DNA of 41,840 nucleotides from JAVBKV01 sp031553885 (GTDB lineage: Bacteria; Bacteroidota; Bacteroidia; Bacteroidales; Azobacteroidaceae). The stretch lies in NCBI GenBank assembly GCA_031553885.1, contig JAVBKV010000032.1, positions 1 through 41,840 of the forward strand. Reading direction: 5' to 3'. The position numbers were made by a program, and so were the translations under genes. Under the pieces are notes generated by a model that had not been told where the DNA came from, made no database searches, and saw only the letters and a list, made by a program, of their open reading frames with translations. Shown here in pieces: positions 8,712-16,491 of the stretch; within the stretch, counting starts at the first letter, position 1; every line of letters begins with the position of its first letter.

Positions 8712-8780
8712 ATTTGTTGAAAAATAATGTTTAAAACTTAAAGGTATGAAAATATTCAATACCCAGGTGTTAAAAATGTG

Positions 8781-10253
8781 TTATATTTTAGGTGCTTGCT
8801 CCAAAATACCCAGTAAATACTCCCAGAATCGCTGTACGGTGTCTATTTTTATCTTTTCGTCCGGCGAGTGAGGAAATTGGATCGTAGGTCCGAAAGAGAC
8901 CGTATCCAGTCCGGGAACATTGGCAAGTATGATGCCGCATTCCAATCCGGCATGCATTACTTTTACCTCCGGCAGATTGCCGCGTTGTTCCTCAAATACT
9001 TTTTTCATCACCGCCAGTATGGGGGAATGAATGTCGGGATCCCAACCCGGATAAGCGCCTCCGAATTCAATAGCCGCTCCGGCCAGGGTGAATACGCTTT
9101 CGATGCTGCAGCAGATGGCTTTTTTCTTACTTTCCGAAGAACTCCGGGCCAAGACTTTGATATCGACCAGTCCTTCCGAAGATTTGATCAATGCTAAATT
9201 CGACGAAGTTTCAACTGTATCGGGAAAATCGGAGAAAAAATTGATGACGCCATTCGGACATCCGACCACCGCATGGGTTAACCCCCGTTGGATACCGGCA
9301 GGAATCAACTTCAGTCCGGATGCATCGGTTTTTTCTGCTTTGAAATGAATCTTGTTTTCAATTCCGGCATATTCCGTGTTGAATAAGTTTTCGTAATAAG
9401 CGGTTAATTTCAGGATTGCTTCGTATTTTTCTACACTGCCGACTACCAACGTGGCGAAAGCTTCCCTGGGAATGGCGTTGCGCAGCGAACCTCCATCAAT
9501 GAATGAGAGGCGGGCGTTGTAGTTCAGCATGACATCTTTCAGAAAACGGAACATCAGTTTGTTGGCATTGGCTCTGCCGAGGTGAATATCCACACCGCTG
9601 TGTCCGCCTTTCAGCCCGGTCAGGGAAACCCTGAATGCAACATCCTCTTTGCCGGGAGTAAATACTTCGTCCTGATATTGGAATGAGATATTCAGGTCGG
9701 CGCCTCCGGCACAGCCGACGTACAATTCTCCGTCCAGTTCGGAATCGAGGTTCAGCATGATCTTTCCGTTGATAAATCCGGGGCGTACTTCAAAAGCTCC
9801 GTACATGCCGGTTTCTTCATCTACGGTAAACAAGCCTTCGATCGGGCCATGCTTAAGGTCTTTCGCTTCCAGAATCGCCATCGTTGCGGCGACTCCGATA
9901 CCGTTGTCTGCGCCCAGTGTAGTTCCTTTGGCTTTGACCCATTCCCCATCGATATATGCATCGATCGGATCTTTGGAAAAGTCGAACGACGTATCGGAAT
10001 TTTTTTGAGGAACCATATCCAAATGGCCTTGGAGGATGATGGTTTGCCGGTTTTCAAAGCCCGGAGTAGCCGGTTTCCGGATGAGGATGTTATTTCCCTT
10101 GTCTCGAATGGTTTCTAAGCCGAGGTTCTTTCCGAAGTCTTCAATGAAAGCCGTAATTTCAGTCATCTGCCCGGATGGGCGGGGGATTTGTGTCAGCGAA
10201 TAAAAATGTTTCCACACGTTGGCCGGAGCCAGGTTTAAGATTGTTGTTCCCAT
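8781..10253 (-). CDS. pepD: Aminoacyl-histidine dipeptidase (M20 family)
   Basis: A 490-residue cytosolic metallopeptidase of the PepD/M20C group, which hydrolyses Xaa-His and other dipeptides. Metal-binding and catalytic positions are visible: HLD (His77, Asp79), Asp116 in GTTLGADNG, Glu146-Glu147 in DEETGMYG, and Asp in MLNLDSE. A late His in QFPHSPDE supplies another ligand. Length and order match the family, which carries a lid domain between the metal motifs. No signal peptide is present. The gene stands alone between the lipoprotein gene and the membrane protein at 10321, with about 70 bases upstream. Confidence 0.93.
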   Translation of the reverse strand: MGTTILNLAPANVWKHFYSLTQIPRPSGQMTEITAFIEDFGKNLGLETIRDKGNNILIRKPATPGFENRQTIILQGHLDMVPQKNSDTSFDFSKDPIDAYIDGEWVKAKGTTLGADNGIGVAATMAILEAKDLKHGPIEGLFTVDEETGMYGAFEVRPGFINGKIMLNLDSELDGELYVGCAGGADLNISFQYQDEVFTPGKEDVAFRVSLTGLKGGHSGVDIHLGRANANKLMFRFLKDVMLNYNARLSFIDGGSLRNAIPREAFATLVVGSVEKYEAILKLTAYYENLFNTEYAGIENKIHFKAEKTDASGLKLIPAGIQRGLTHAVVGCPNGVINFFSDFPDTVETSSNLALIKSSEGLVDIKVLARSSSESKKKAICCSIESVFTLAGAAIEFGGAYPGWDPDIHSPILAVMKKVFEEQRGNLPEVKVMHAGLECGIILANVPGLDTVSFGPTIQFPHSPDEKIKIDTVQRFWEYLLGILEQAPKI

Positions 10254-10320
10254 GGTATAGAGTAGATTTTGAATTATGAATTCTAAATGTTGAATCGTTA
10301 GATCGGCATTAGCCGATTGA

Positions 10321-11301
10321 TCAGGATTTCCGGTTCTTGAAAGAGAGCATCAGTATTCCGAAAACACCACAGAGATTGACCCACCAGAGGGACTGGAAGG
10401 CGAAGACCGCAGTCGCAAATGCTTTCGCCTGGGTGGCATCGACCATGAAAGCGCACAAGCCGAATACAGTAGCTGCCTGCCAGGGACCTAATCCTCCGTT
10501 CGACGGGATACCCATGCTTACGCTGTTAATGGCAAAAATGAACAATGCCGCAGATATTCCCAGGTGAGCGGTAAAATCAAAAGCGAAAAAAGTAATGAAA
10601 AAGTATAAAAAATAAGAGGTCCAGATACCGAAGGTATACGTGATGAAACGTTTTTTCTCCTTCATCTGCCAGACGGTCTTCATATCACTCCACATAGAGG
10701 CGATGAATGACCGGATTTTTTTTACCAGCACATTTTCTTTGAAACAGAAAAGAATGATAACCAGAAAAACAACTATGGCTATACATCCTGCGTAAAAAGT
10801 AGGAGACGTTAGAAATCCCGGCAGGTTGAAGATCTCCCTGTTTTTGTAAAACGTAGCTATGTTACATAAAAAAGCAACGAGTAAAATAAGAGCTACCATG
10901 ATCGTATCGAACAACCGGTCGATGATTAGTGTTCCCAATAATTTTGGGAAAGGGATTTTTTCGTATTTGGAGATTACGCCACATCTCCAGATTTCTCCGG
11001 CCCGGGGTAAGACAAAATTGATTGCATAGTTTCCCAGCACGGCATAAATCAGGTTGGATTTTTTAGGAGCATACCCCAGGGGTTTGATTAATAGTTCCCA
11101 ACGCAGGCCCCGGATGACGTTTCCCGACAATCCGAATAGAAGAGAAAAGGTCAGAATCCACCAGTTAGCGTCTTTGATATCCGCCCATAACGCTTGAAAA
11201 TCGGTTCCGGCATATAAAAAATACAAAATAACGATACCTAAAATCAGCGGGAGTCCTATTTTGAAAAAACTTTTTATAATTGATTTCGATTTTAGCGACA
11301 T
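10321..11301 (-). CDS. Lysylphosphatidylglycerol synthase TM-region/UPF0104 family membrane protein
   Basis: A polytopic membrane protein of about 326 residues with the layout of the flippase-like membrane region of MprF (LPG_synthase_TM). The N-terminal helix is GLPLILGIVILYFLYAG. Conserved family elements include RGLRWELLIKPLG, FVLPRAGEIWRCGVISKYE, an RLFD motif after a LIIDR strand, and a GIPSNGGLGPWQAA loop near the end. There is no soluble transferase domain. I take the ATG at 11301; the longer frame to 11373 would run across the rsmA promoter region and adds a non-membrane lead. In the family such proteins are thought to move lipids across the inner membrane; the substrate is unknown. 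Confidence 0.85.
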   Translation of the reverse strand: MSLKSKSIIKSFFKIGLPLILGIVILYFLYAGTDFQALWADIKDANWWILTFSLLFGLSGNVIRGLRWELLIKPLGYAPKKSNLIYAVLGNYAINFVLPRAGEIWRCGVISKYEKIPFPKLLGTLIIDRLFDTIMVALILLVAFLCNIATFYKNREIFNLPGFLTSPTFYAGCIAIVVFLVIILFCFKENVLVKKIRSFIASMWSDMKTVWQMKEKKRFITYTFGIWTSYFLYFFITFFAFDFTAHLGISAALFIFAINSVSMGIPSNGGLGPWQAATVFGLCAFMVDATQAKAFATAVFAFQSLWWVNLCGVFGILMLSFKNRKS

Positions 11302-11326
11302 AAACGGATTTTTGAGAAAATTTGTA

Positions 11327-11334
11327 TACTTTTG
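11327..11334 (+). promoter_or_regulatory. Bacteroidetes -7 type promoter box before rsmA
   Basis: TACTTTTG matches the Bacteroidetes -7 consensus TAnnTTTG, 58 bases before the rsmA ATG in the divergent gap. A TTTG occurs upstream at 11311-11314, but the spacing (12 bases) is shorter than the usual 19 or so, so the -33 element is uncertain. Confidence 0.45.
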
Positions 11335-11391
11335 CCCTTTCGGCATGCAAATATAAACATTTCTTGAATACAAACGTAAGAAACCGCTTGA

Positions 11392-12177
11392 ATGAAACAG
11401 GTACGCCCTAAAAAATCCTTAGGACAACATTTTTTAAAAGACCTTTCCATAGCAGGTAAAATCGCTGATACCCTTAAGGGTTATGAAGCTCTTCCTGTAT
11501 TGGAGGTAGGCCCGGGGATGGGAGTACTGACCCGGTTTTTATTGGAAAACCAATTCAACCTGACGGTCGTAGAGCTCGACCGGGAGTCGGTCGAATACCT
11601 CCATGTACACTTTCCTTCGCTGGAAGGAAAGATCATTCAGGAAGACTTTTTAAGACTCCAATTGGACCAATTGTTTTCCGGGCATTTTTGCGTAATCGGC
11701 AATTATCCGTACAATATTTCCAGTCAGATTTTTTTTAAGGTATTGGAATATAAGGAACTGGTTCCCTGTTGTTCGGGAATGATTCAGAAGGAAGTTGCCG
11801 AACGCCTGGCCTCCAGGCCCGGTAAAAAGGCATACGGGATCATCAGTGTCCTGCTTCAGGCCTGGTATGATATCGAATACTTGTTTACCGTCAGTGAGCA
11901 TGTTTTTGATCCGCCACCCAAGGTCAAATCGGCAGTCATCCGGATGGTGCGCAACCAACGCACGAAGCTAGAGTGTAATGAGTCATTATTCCGCTCTGTG
12001 GTGAAAACGGCTTTCAATCAGCGGCGTAAGACCCTGCGGAATTCTTTGAAACCCTTGTTGGGTAAGGAATGTGAAATCTATCAACTGCCGATTTTTGATA
12101 AACGTCCCGAGCAATTGTCTGTCGAAGAATTTATTGAATTGACAAAAATGGCAGAACCGTATATTATTCAGGATTGA
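11392..12177 (+). CDS. rsmA: 16S rRNA (adenine1518-N6/adenine1519-N6)-dimethyltransferase
   Basis: A 261-residue KsgA/RsmA methyltransferase, which dimethylates two adjacent adenines in the 3' hairpin of 16S rRNA late in 30S assembly. The start motif KKSLGQHFLKD is diagnostic. The S-adenosylmethionine site VLEVGPGMG is at residues 36-44 and the catalytic motif NYPYNIS begins at 104. The C-terminal part includes FNQRRKTLRNSL, typical of the RNA-binding small domain. It is divergent from the membrane protein gene and followed, 94 bases later, by corA on the same strand. Confidence 0.97.
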   Translation: MKQVRPKKSLGQHFLKDLSIAGKIADTLKGYEALPVLEVGPGMGVLTRFLLENQFNLTVVELDRESVEYLHVHFPSLEGKIIQEDFLRLQLDQLFSGHFCVIGNYPYNISSQIFFKVLEYKELVPCCSGMIQKEVAERLASRPGKKAYGIISVLLQAWYDIEYLFTVSEHVFDPPPKVKSAVIRMVRNQRTKLECNESLFRSVVKTAFNQRRKTLRNSLKPLLGKECEIYQLPIFDKRPEQLSVEEFIELTKMAEPYIIQD

Positions 12178-12321
12178 ATGAAAATAATGAAAACTTTCAT
12201 TTTCTCATTTTTTCTGACTATTTTTGCCTACCTGTTTATAGTAATTAACTTCAATAAGCCTCACAATAAATATGTCCGAAATAAAACTCTTTTATCACAA
12301 AGATGGTGCGATCAGGCTTAG
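12178..12321 (+). CDS. Possible 47-residue single-helix membrane peptide
   Basis: An ATG directly abuts the rsmA stop (TGAATG) and opens a 47-codon frame. Residues 6-24 are strongly hydrophobic (FIFSFFLTIFAYLFIVINF), preceded by lysines, as in a single-span membrane peptide. Against it: the last 50 bases overlap the well-supported corA start, and the final residues look like out-of-frame corA translation. I do not recognise a family. It may be a real small membrane protein coupled to rsmA or just a chance frame in AT-rich DNA. Confidence 0.25.
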   Translation: MKIMKTFIFSFFLTIFAYLFIVINFNKPHNKYVRNKTLLSQRWCDQA

Positions 12322-13210
12322 CCGCAGCATTGAGTTTCTGAAGAAAACTCCGACAGAGCAGTTCCTGTGGATTGACCTGAACGATGTGGACGAGGAAATT
12401 GAATCCCAATTGGAGGACTATTTGAAGATTTACATTCAGGAAGAGGAAGAAATGATCGAGATCGAGACCTCTTCTCGTTACATCGAGACCCGAGATACCC
12501 TGGTAGTCAATACCAATTTCCTGCTAAGTACTTTTGACCGGAATCCGGTTTCGTTTATTCTGAAAAACAATATCTTGATATCCGTTCGTAGTGAAGAGCT
12601 GGGGTCTTTTACGGAAACTGTAAAAAAAATATTTGCCAACCCGCAAAACTATCCGACGGGTTATCATGTATTTTTAGCTTTGTTCGAGACCCGTATCGAA
12701 TTCGATGCGGATATGATCGAGAATATTACCCAGGAAATTACGACACTGAGTAACAGTATTCAGGAGGCTGATGAGGATATTCTTTTGCAAATTAAGAACT
12801 TACAGGAAAAAACCATGATGCTTCGGGAAAATATCATCGACAAGCAACGGGCAATATCCAACATGATGCGCAGTACTTTGATTCCCAATGAGCTGCGTTC
12901 GAACCTGACGATCCTCATTAAGGACATCAATTCACTGGTCGAGCACATTCGTTTTAGTTTCGACCGGCTGGATTACCTGCAGGATACCTTTCTCGGTTTT
13001 GTTAATGTCCAGCAGAACAAGATCATCAAAATATTCACAGTGGTTTCGGTGATTTTTATGCCTCCTACATTAATTGCCAGCCTGTATGGGATGAACTTTG
13101 AGTTTATGCCGGAAATTCATTGGAAAATGGGTTATCCGTTTTCTATCTTGCTGATGATCATGTCTTCAATTGTGATCCTGTTGTTTTTCAAAAAGAAAAA
13201 ATATTTATAA
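12272..13210 (+). CDS. corA: CorA family magnesium/divalent cation channel
   Basis: A 312-residue protein with the CorA design: an N-terminal alpha/beta cytosolic domain, a long helical stalk (about 140-240), and two C-terminal membrane helices. The selectivity motif YGMN is at about 272-275 in the loop after the first helix, followed by FEFMPE in the periplasmic loop. The C-terminus is basic (FKKKKYL), as usual in the family. CorA forms a homopentamer that admits Mg2+ and is gated by it. It follows rsmA on the same strand; mutarotase starts 19 bases after its stop. Confidence 0.92.
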   Translation: MSEIKLFYHKDGAIRLSRSIEFLKKTPTEQFLWIDLNDVDEEIESQLEDYLKIYIQEEEEMIEIETSSRYIETRDTLVVNTNFLLSTFDRNPVSFILKNNILISVRSEELGSFTETVKKIFANPQNYPTGYHVFLALFETRIEFDADMIENITQEITTLSNSIQEADEDILLQIKNLQEKTMMLRENIIDKQRAISNMMRSTLIPNELRSNLTILIKDINSLVEHIRFSFDRLDYLQDTFLGFVNVQQNKIIKIFTVVSVIFMPPTLIASLYGMNFEFMPEIHWKMGYPFSILLMIMSSIVILLFFKKKKYL

Positions 13211-13229
13211 CATTCAAATAAAATCGCTC

Positions 13230-14372
13230 ATGAAAAAAACTATGTTGTTCGCTGCTGCCGCTTTATTTATGCTGGCCTCCTGTAAACAGGAAACAAAAAC
13301 GGAAATCGCTACAGGGTCCGGTTTGCTTGCTTCCCAGTTTGAAACTGTTGTTGACGGAAAAGATTCGACTCATTTATATGTGATGAAGAATGCCAAAGGC
13401 ATGGAGGTGTGTGTTACCAATATCGGAGGACGTATTGCTTCTATCCTGGTTCCGGATAAAAACGGAAAAATGCAGGATGTGGTGCTGGGTTTCGACAATA
13501 TCAAACAATACGAGCCGACCACTACCAATTTCGGAGCTATTATCGGACGTTATGGTAACCGGATTGCCAAGGCTACTTTTGAACTGACCCGGATCACCTA
13601 TAAATTGAATGCAAATAATGGAAAAAACAACCTTCACGGAGGTCCCCGCGGATTCCATACCCGTTATTTCAATATTGAACAACCGGATTCCACGACCCTG
13701 GTATGTACTTATTTGTCACCGAATGGCGAAGAAGGATTTCCCGGAAATCTGGATGTAACGGTTACTTATAAGCTGACCGACGATAATGCCCTGGATATCG
13801 CTTATAAAGCTACTACCGATTATCCGACGGTGGTTAACCTGACCAATCACTCGTATTTCAACCTGTCGGGAGATCCCAACAATACGATCCTGGATCATGT
13901 CATGACTATCGATGCCGACCAGTTTACCCCCACTGACGATGAATTGATTCCTACCGGAAAAATAGAGACAATTAAAGGAACTCCGTTAGATTTTACTACT
14001 CCGAATGTGATTGGCGACCGGATCAACGATACTACTTTTATTGCAGTTAAATATGGTAAGGGTTATGACCATAATTTCGTGTTGAATAAGCCCGGAGACC
14101 TCAATAATGTGGCTTGTAAAGTGGTTTGTCCTGCTACCGGAATCAAAATGGAAGTGTATACCGATGAGCCGGGCTTACAGTTTTACTCCGGAAATTTCCT
14201 GGATGGATCTGAAACGGGAAAAAGAGGTATTGCTTATCAGAAGAGAGCCGCTCTCTGCCTGGAAACACAGCATTTTCCTAATTCTCCCAATCAGCCCAAT
14301 TTCCCGTCTACAGAATTGAAACCCGATTCTATTTATACCAGCAGGTGTATTTATAAGTTTGGAATCGAATAA
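13230..14372 (+). CDS. Aldose 1-epimerase (galactose mutarotase), lipoprotein form
   Basis: A 380-residue GalM-type mutarotase with a lipoprotein signal (MKKTMLFAAAALFMLASC, Cys18), so it acts outside the cytoplasm, probably on the periplasmic face. Family motifs are clear: NGKNNLHGGPRGFH near 130-143, the catalytic His207 in NHSYFNLSG, and the catalytic Glu345 in CLETQHFPNSPN. Mutarotases interconvert alpha and beta anomers of galactose or glucose. Having it exported and paired with the kinase-like gene 39 bases downstream suggests anomer conversion during uptake of host or dietary sugars. Similar lipoprotein mutarotases are common in Bacteroidetes. Confidence 0.92.
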   Translation: MKKTMLFAAAALFMLASCKQETKTEIATGSGLLASQFETVVDGKDSTHLYVMKNAKGMEVCVTNIGGRIASILVPDKNGKMQDVVLGFDNIKQYEPTTTNFGAIIGRYGNRIAKATFELTRITYKLNANNGKNNLHGGPRGFHTRYFNIEQPDSTTLVCTYLSPNGEEGFPGNLDVTVTYKLTDDNALDIAYKATTDYPTVVNLTNHSYFNLSGDPNNTILDHVMTIDADQFTPTDDELIPTGKIETIKGTPLDFTTPNVIGDRINDTTFIAVKYGKGYDHNFVLNKPGDLNNVACKVVCPATGIKMEVYTDEPGLQFYSGNFLDGSETGKRGIAYQKRAALCLETQHFPNSPNQPNFPSTELKPDSIYTSRCIYKFGIE

Positions 14373-14411
14373 ATCATACGTGCAGAAACTATTACCATAA
14401 ATCTTTATCAC

Positions 14412-15497
14412 ATGAATAAATACATTGATTTGACAAACCAGTTTGCTATTGAGGGGACTCCTGAAATGGCAGGTCCGTTGGGTGCCGGACATATTAACGA
14501 TTCGTTTTTGGTAAAAACAAAGGAAGCAGATAAACCGGATTATCTTCTCCAACGTATTAACCACAACATTTTTAAAGATGTGGAACTGTTGCAGAATAAT
14601 ATCCTGTATGTAACCAATCATATCCGCAGGAAACTGATTGAGAAAGGAGAAACGGATATCGGGCGCAAAACCCTGACTATTATACCTGCTAAGGATGGAA
14701 AACTGTATCATTTCGACGGTGAAAGTTACTGGAGAGTCTATCTTTTTATCCAGGGTGGACAAAGTTTTGATGCCATTACTTCTCAGTCGGCTTATGAAGC
14801 AGGCAAGGCTTTTGGTGAATTTCAAAGCATGCTGGCGGATATTCCCGAAAAAATAGGGGAAACGATTCCTAATTTTCATAACATGGAATTCCGCCTGGAA
14901 CAGTTTAAAGAAGCTCTTGCCAAGGATGCTGCCGGACGGGTGGCTGCCAATCAGGATCTGATCCGGGAAATCGAATCGAGAGCGGAAGAAATGTGTGCTC
15001 CCGAACGGATGGGACGTGAAGGTAAGCTTCCCAAGCGGATCAATCATTGTGATACGAAAGTGAATAATGTATTGTTCGACAACGTTGGACGCATCCTTTG
15101 TGTGGTCGATCTGGATACGGTTATGCCCGGTTTTGTATTGTCCGATTTTGGTGATTTTATCCGTACAGGAGCGAATACCGGGGCCGAAGATGATGCAGAC
15201 CTGAACAAAGTAGGGGTGGATCTGGCTATTTTTGAAGGATATGCCAGGGGATATGCCGAAACAGCGAAAGGATTCCTGTTGCCGGTTGAAATCAATAACC
15301 TGGCGTTCGGTGCGAAACTGTTGACCTACATGCAGACAGTTCGTTTCTTTACCGATTACCTGAACGGCGATACGTATTATAAAATTCACTCTCCGGAACA
15401 TAACTTGCAACGGACCCGGGCGCAACTGAAATTGTTGCAGGACCTGGAAGAAAATTACGGCAGTATGTGCCGGATTGTTGAAGAACAGTTCAAATAA
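14412..15497 (+). CDS. Phosphotransferase of the APH/NahK type, probable sugar 1-kinase
   Basis: A 361-residue protein-kinase-like phosphotransferase. The catalytic loop reads INHCDTKVNNVLFD (His212, Asp214, Asn219) and the metal-binding segment CVVDLDTVMPG (Asp233, Asp235) follows. In these loops it is closer to N-acetylhexosamine 1-kinase (NahK/LnpB of the lacto-N-biose pathway) than to aminoglycoside kinases, so I infer phosphorylation of GlcNAc/GalNAc or a related hexose at C1. The neighbouring mutarotase fits, because a 1-kinase is anomer specific. No galactose-1-phosphate uridylyltransferase partner is in view. An antibiotic-resistance role is unlikely. The transcript ends at a strong terminator 14 bases after the stop. 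Confidence 0.75.
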   Translation: MNKYIDLTNQFAIEGTPEMAGPLGAGHINDSFLVKTKEADKPDYLLQRINHNIFKDVELLQNNILYVTNHIRRKLIEKGETDIGRKTLTIIPAKDGKLYHFDGESYWRVYLFIQGGQSFDAITSQSAYEAGKAFGEFQSMLADIPEKIGETIPNFHNMEFRLEQFKEALAKDAAGRVAANQDLIREIESRAEEMCAPERMGREGKLPKRINHCDTKVNNVLFDNVGRILCVVDLDTVMPGFVLSDFGDFIRTGANTGAEDDADLNKVGVDLAIFEGYARGYAETAKGFLLPVEINNLAFGAKLLTYMQTVRFFTDYLNGDTYYKIHSPEHNLQRTRAQLKLLQDLEENYGSMCRIVEEQFK

Positions 15498-15510
15498 TGA
15501 TCATAAGATC

Positions 15511-15547
15511 AAAGACCTTAAGGCTTTCTTAGCCTTAAGGTCTTTTT
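15511..15547 (+). terminator. Rho-independent terminator
   Basis: A perfect 15-bp stem (15511-15525 with 15531-15545) closes on the five-base loop TTCTT, and the right arm runs into five consecutive T at 15543-15547. It ends the mutarotase-kinase transcript. Because it finishes only 15 bases before the next start codon, it could also work as an attenuator for the deiminase gene (see findings). Confidence 0.9.
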
Positions 15548-15562
15548 GTTAAAGGGTTGCCT

Positions 15563-16480
15563 ATGAACCTGCATGTAACCAACGAAACAGCTGCATTAAA
15601 AACTGTCGTTTTGGGACAACCCGAATCGATCGGGAAAACTCCTGAGTTAGCCGAAACCTACGATGCAAAATCCTATGAAACGATTCTGGCAGATAACTAT
15701 CCTCAGGAACAGGACCTGATTTCGGAAATGACGGCTTTCGAGCAGGTACTGAAACGCTACGGAGTCCAGGTGCTGAGGCCGGATGTGCTGATTGGCTGCA
15801 ATCAGGTATTTGCCCGTGATGTGGCTTTCGTGATAGACGATAAAATCATCATTTCCAATATTATTCCGGACCGGGTCGATGAACAGGAGGCTTACCGTCG
15901 TATCTTCCGCTGTATCGATTTCAATAAAATATTCAATCTGCCGGAGAAAGCCCATGTGGAAGGCGGCGATGTGGTTTTGTACAACGACTGGATTTTCGTC
16001 GGTCATTACCAGGGGAATGATTATCCTCAATTCAAAACGGCACGGACCAATCGGTATGCTGTCGACTTTTTGAAAGAACTTTTTCCTCATAAATGCCTTC
16101 GTTCTTTTGAGCTGGTCAAACATGATACGGATTCCCGAAAAGGAGTCCTGCACCTGGATTGTACTTTCATGCCCGTGGGCGACGATAAGGCAATTCTCTA
16201 TAAAGAGGGATTCCTGGATGTCCGGGACTATTATTTCCTGATCGATTTTTTCGGAAAAGATAATGTCTTTGAAATTACACAGGAGGAAATGTCCAGGATG
16301 TGTACCAATGTATTTTCTGTTTCCCCGCAGGTGGTTGTTTCCGAGCAGACCTTCGAACGGCTCAATCGTCATCTGGAGGATGCCTGGGGACTGATCGTCG
16401 AACGGATTCCTTATGCTGAAGTTGCTAAGATGGGCGGGCTGCTACGCTGTTCCACCCTTCCGTTGATAAGAAATAATTAA
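15563..16480 (+). CDS. Arginine deiminase/amidinotransferase superfamily enzyme
   Basis: A 305-residue guanidine-modifying enzyme of the pentein fold. The ATG at 15563 is chosen over an in-frame TTG at 15557 because the AAAGGG sequence at 15551-15556 then sits six bases upstream as a ribosome-binding site. Motifs in family order: FARD (83-86), HVEGGD (EGGD 133-136), catalytic His197 in LHLDCTF, and a C-terminal nucleophile Cys296 in LLRCSTLP. It lacks the extra helical domain of classic arginine deiminases (about 400 residues), so dimethylarginine hydrolase or another guanidine substrate is possible. Position before CtlX and ornithine aminotransferase favours arginine-to-citrulline conversion. 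Confidence 0.8.
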   Translation: MNLHVTNETAALKTVVLGQPESIGKTPELAETYDAKSYETILADNYPQEQDLISEMTAFEQVLKRYGVQVLRPDVLIGCNQVFARDVAFVIDDKIIISNIIPDRVDEQEAYRRIFRCIDFNKIFNLPEKAHVEGGDVVLYNDWIFVGHYQGNDYPQFKTARTNRYAVDFLKELFPHKCLRSFELVKHDTDSRKGVLHLDCTFMPVGDDKAILYKEGFLDVRDYYFLIDFFGKDNVFEITQEEMSRMCTNVFSVSPQVVVSEQTFERLNRHLEDAWGLIVERIPYAEVAKMGGLLRCSTLPLIRNN

Positions 16481-16491
16481 CGATTACCAAC

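Noticed and set aside
10302..10317. Small hairpin ATCGGC-ATTA-GCCGAT just past the membrane protein stop
   Set aside because: A 6-bp stem with no T-run; may contribute to termination but is too weak to annotate.
14175..15425. 416-codon open frame on the minus strand opposite the mutarotase and kinase genes
   Set aside because: It lies fully antisense to two well-supported genes with clear catalytic motifs; its translation shows no recognisable domain and is the expected shadow of the opposite strand's codon usage.
14412..15497. Aminoglycoside resistance phosphotransferase
   Set aside because: The fold is shared, but the catalytic and metal loops are of the NahK type and the neighbour is a mutarotase; no mobile element or resistance context.
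15647..16372. 241-codon minus-strand frame opposite the deiminase-type gene
   Set aside because: Antisense shadow; the plus-strand gene has the full pentein motif set and a ribosome-binding site.
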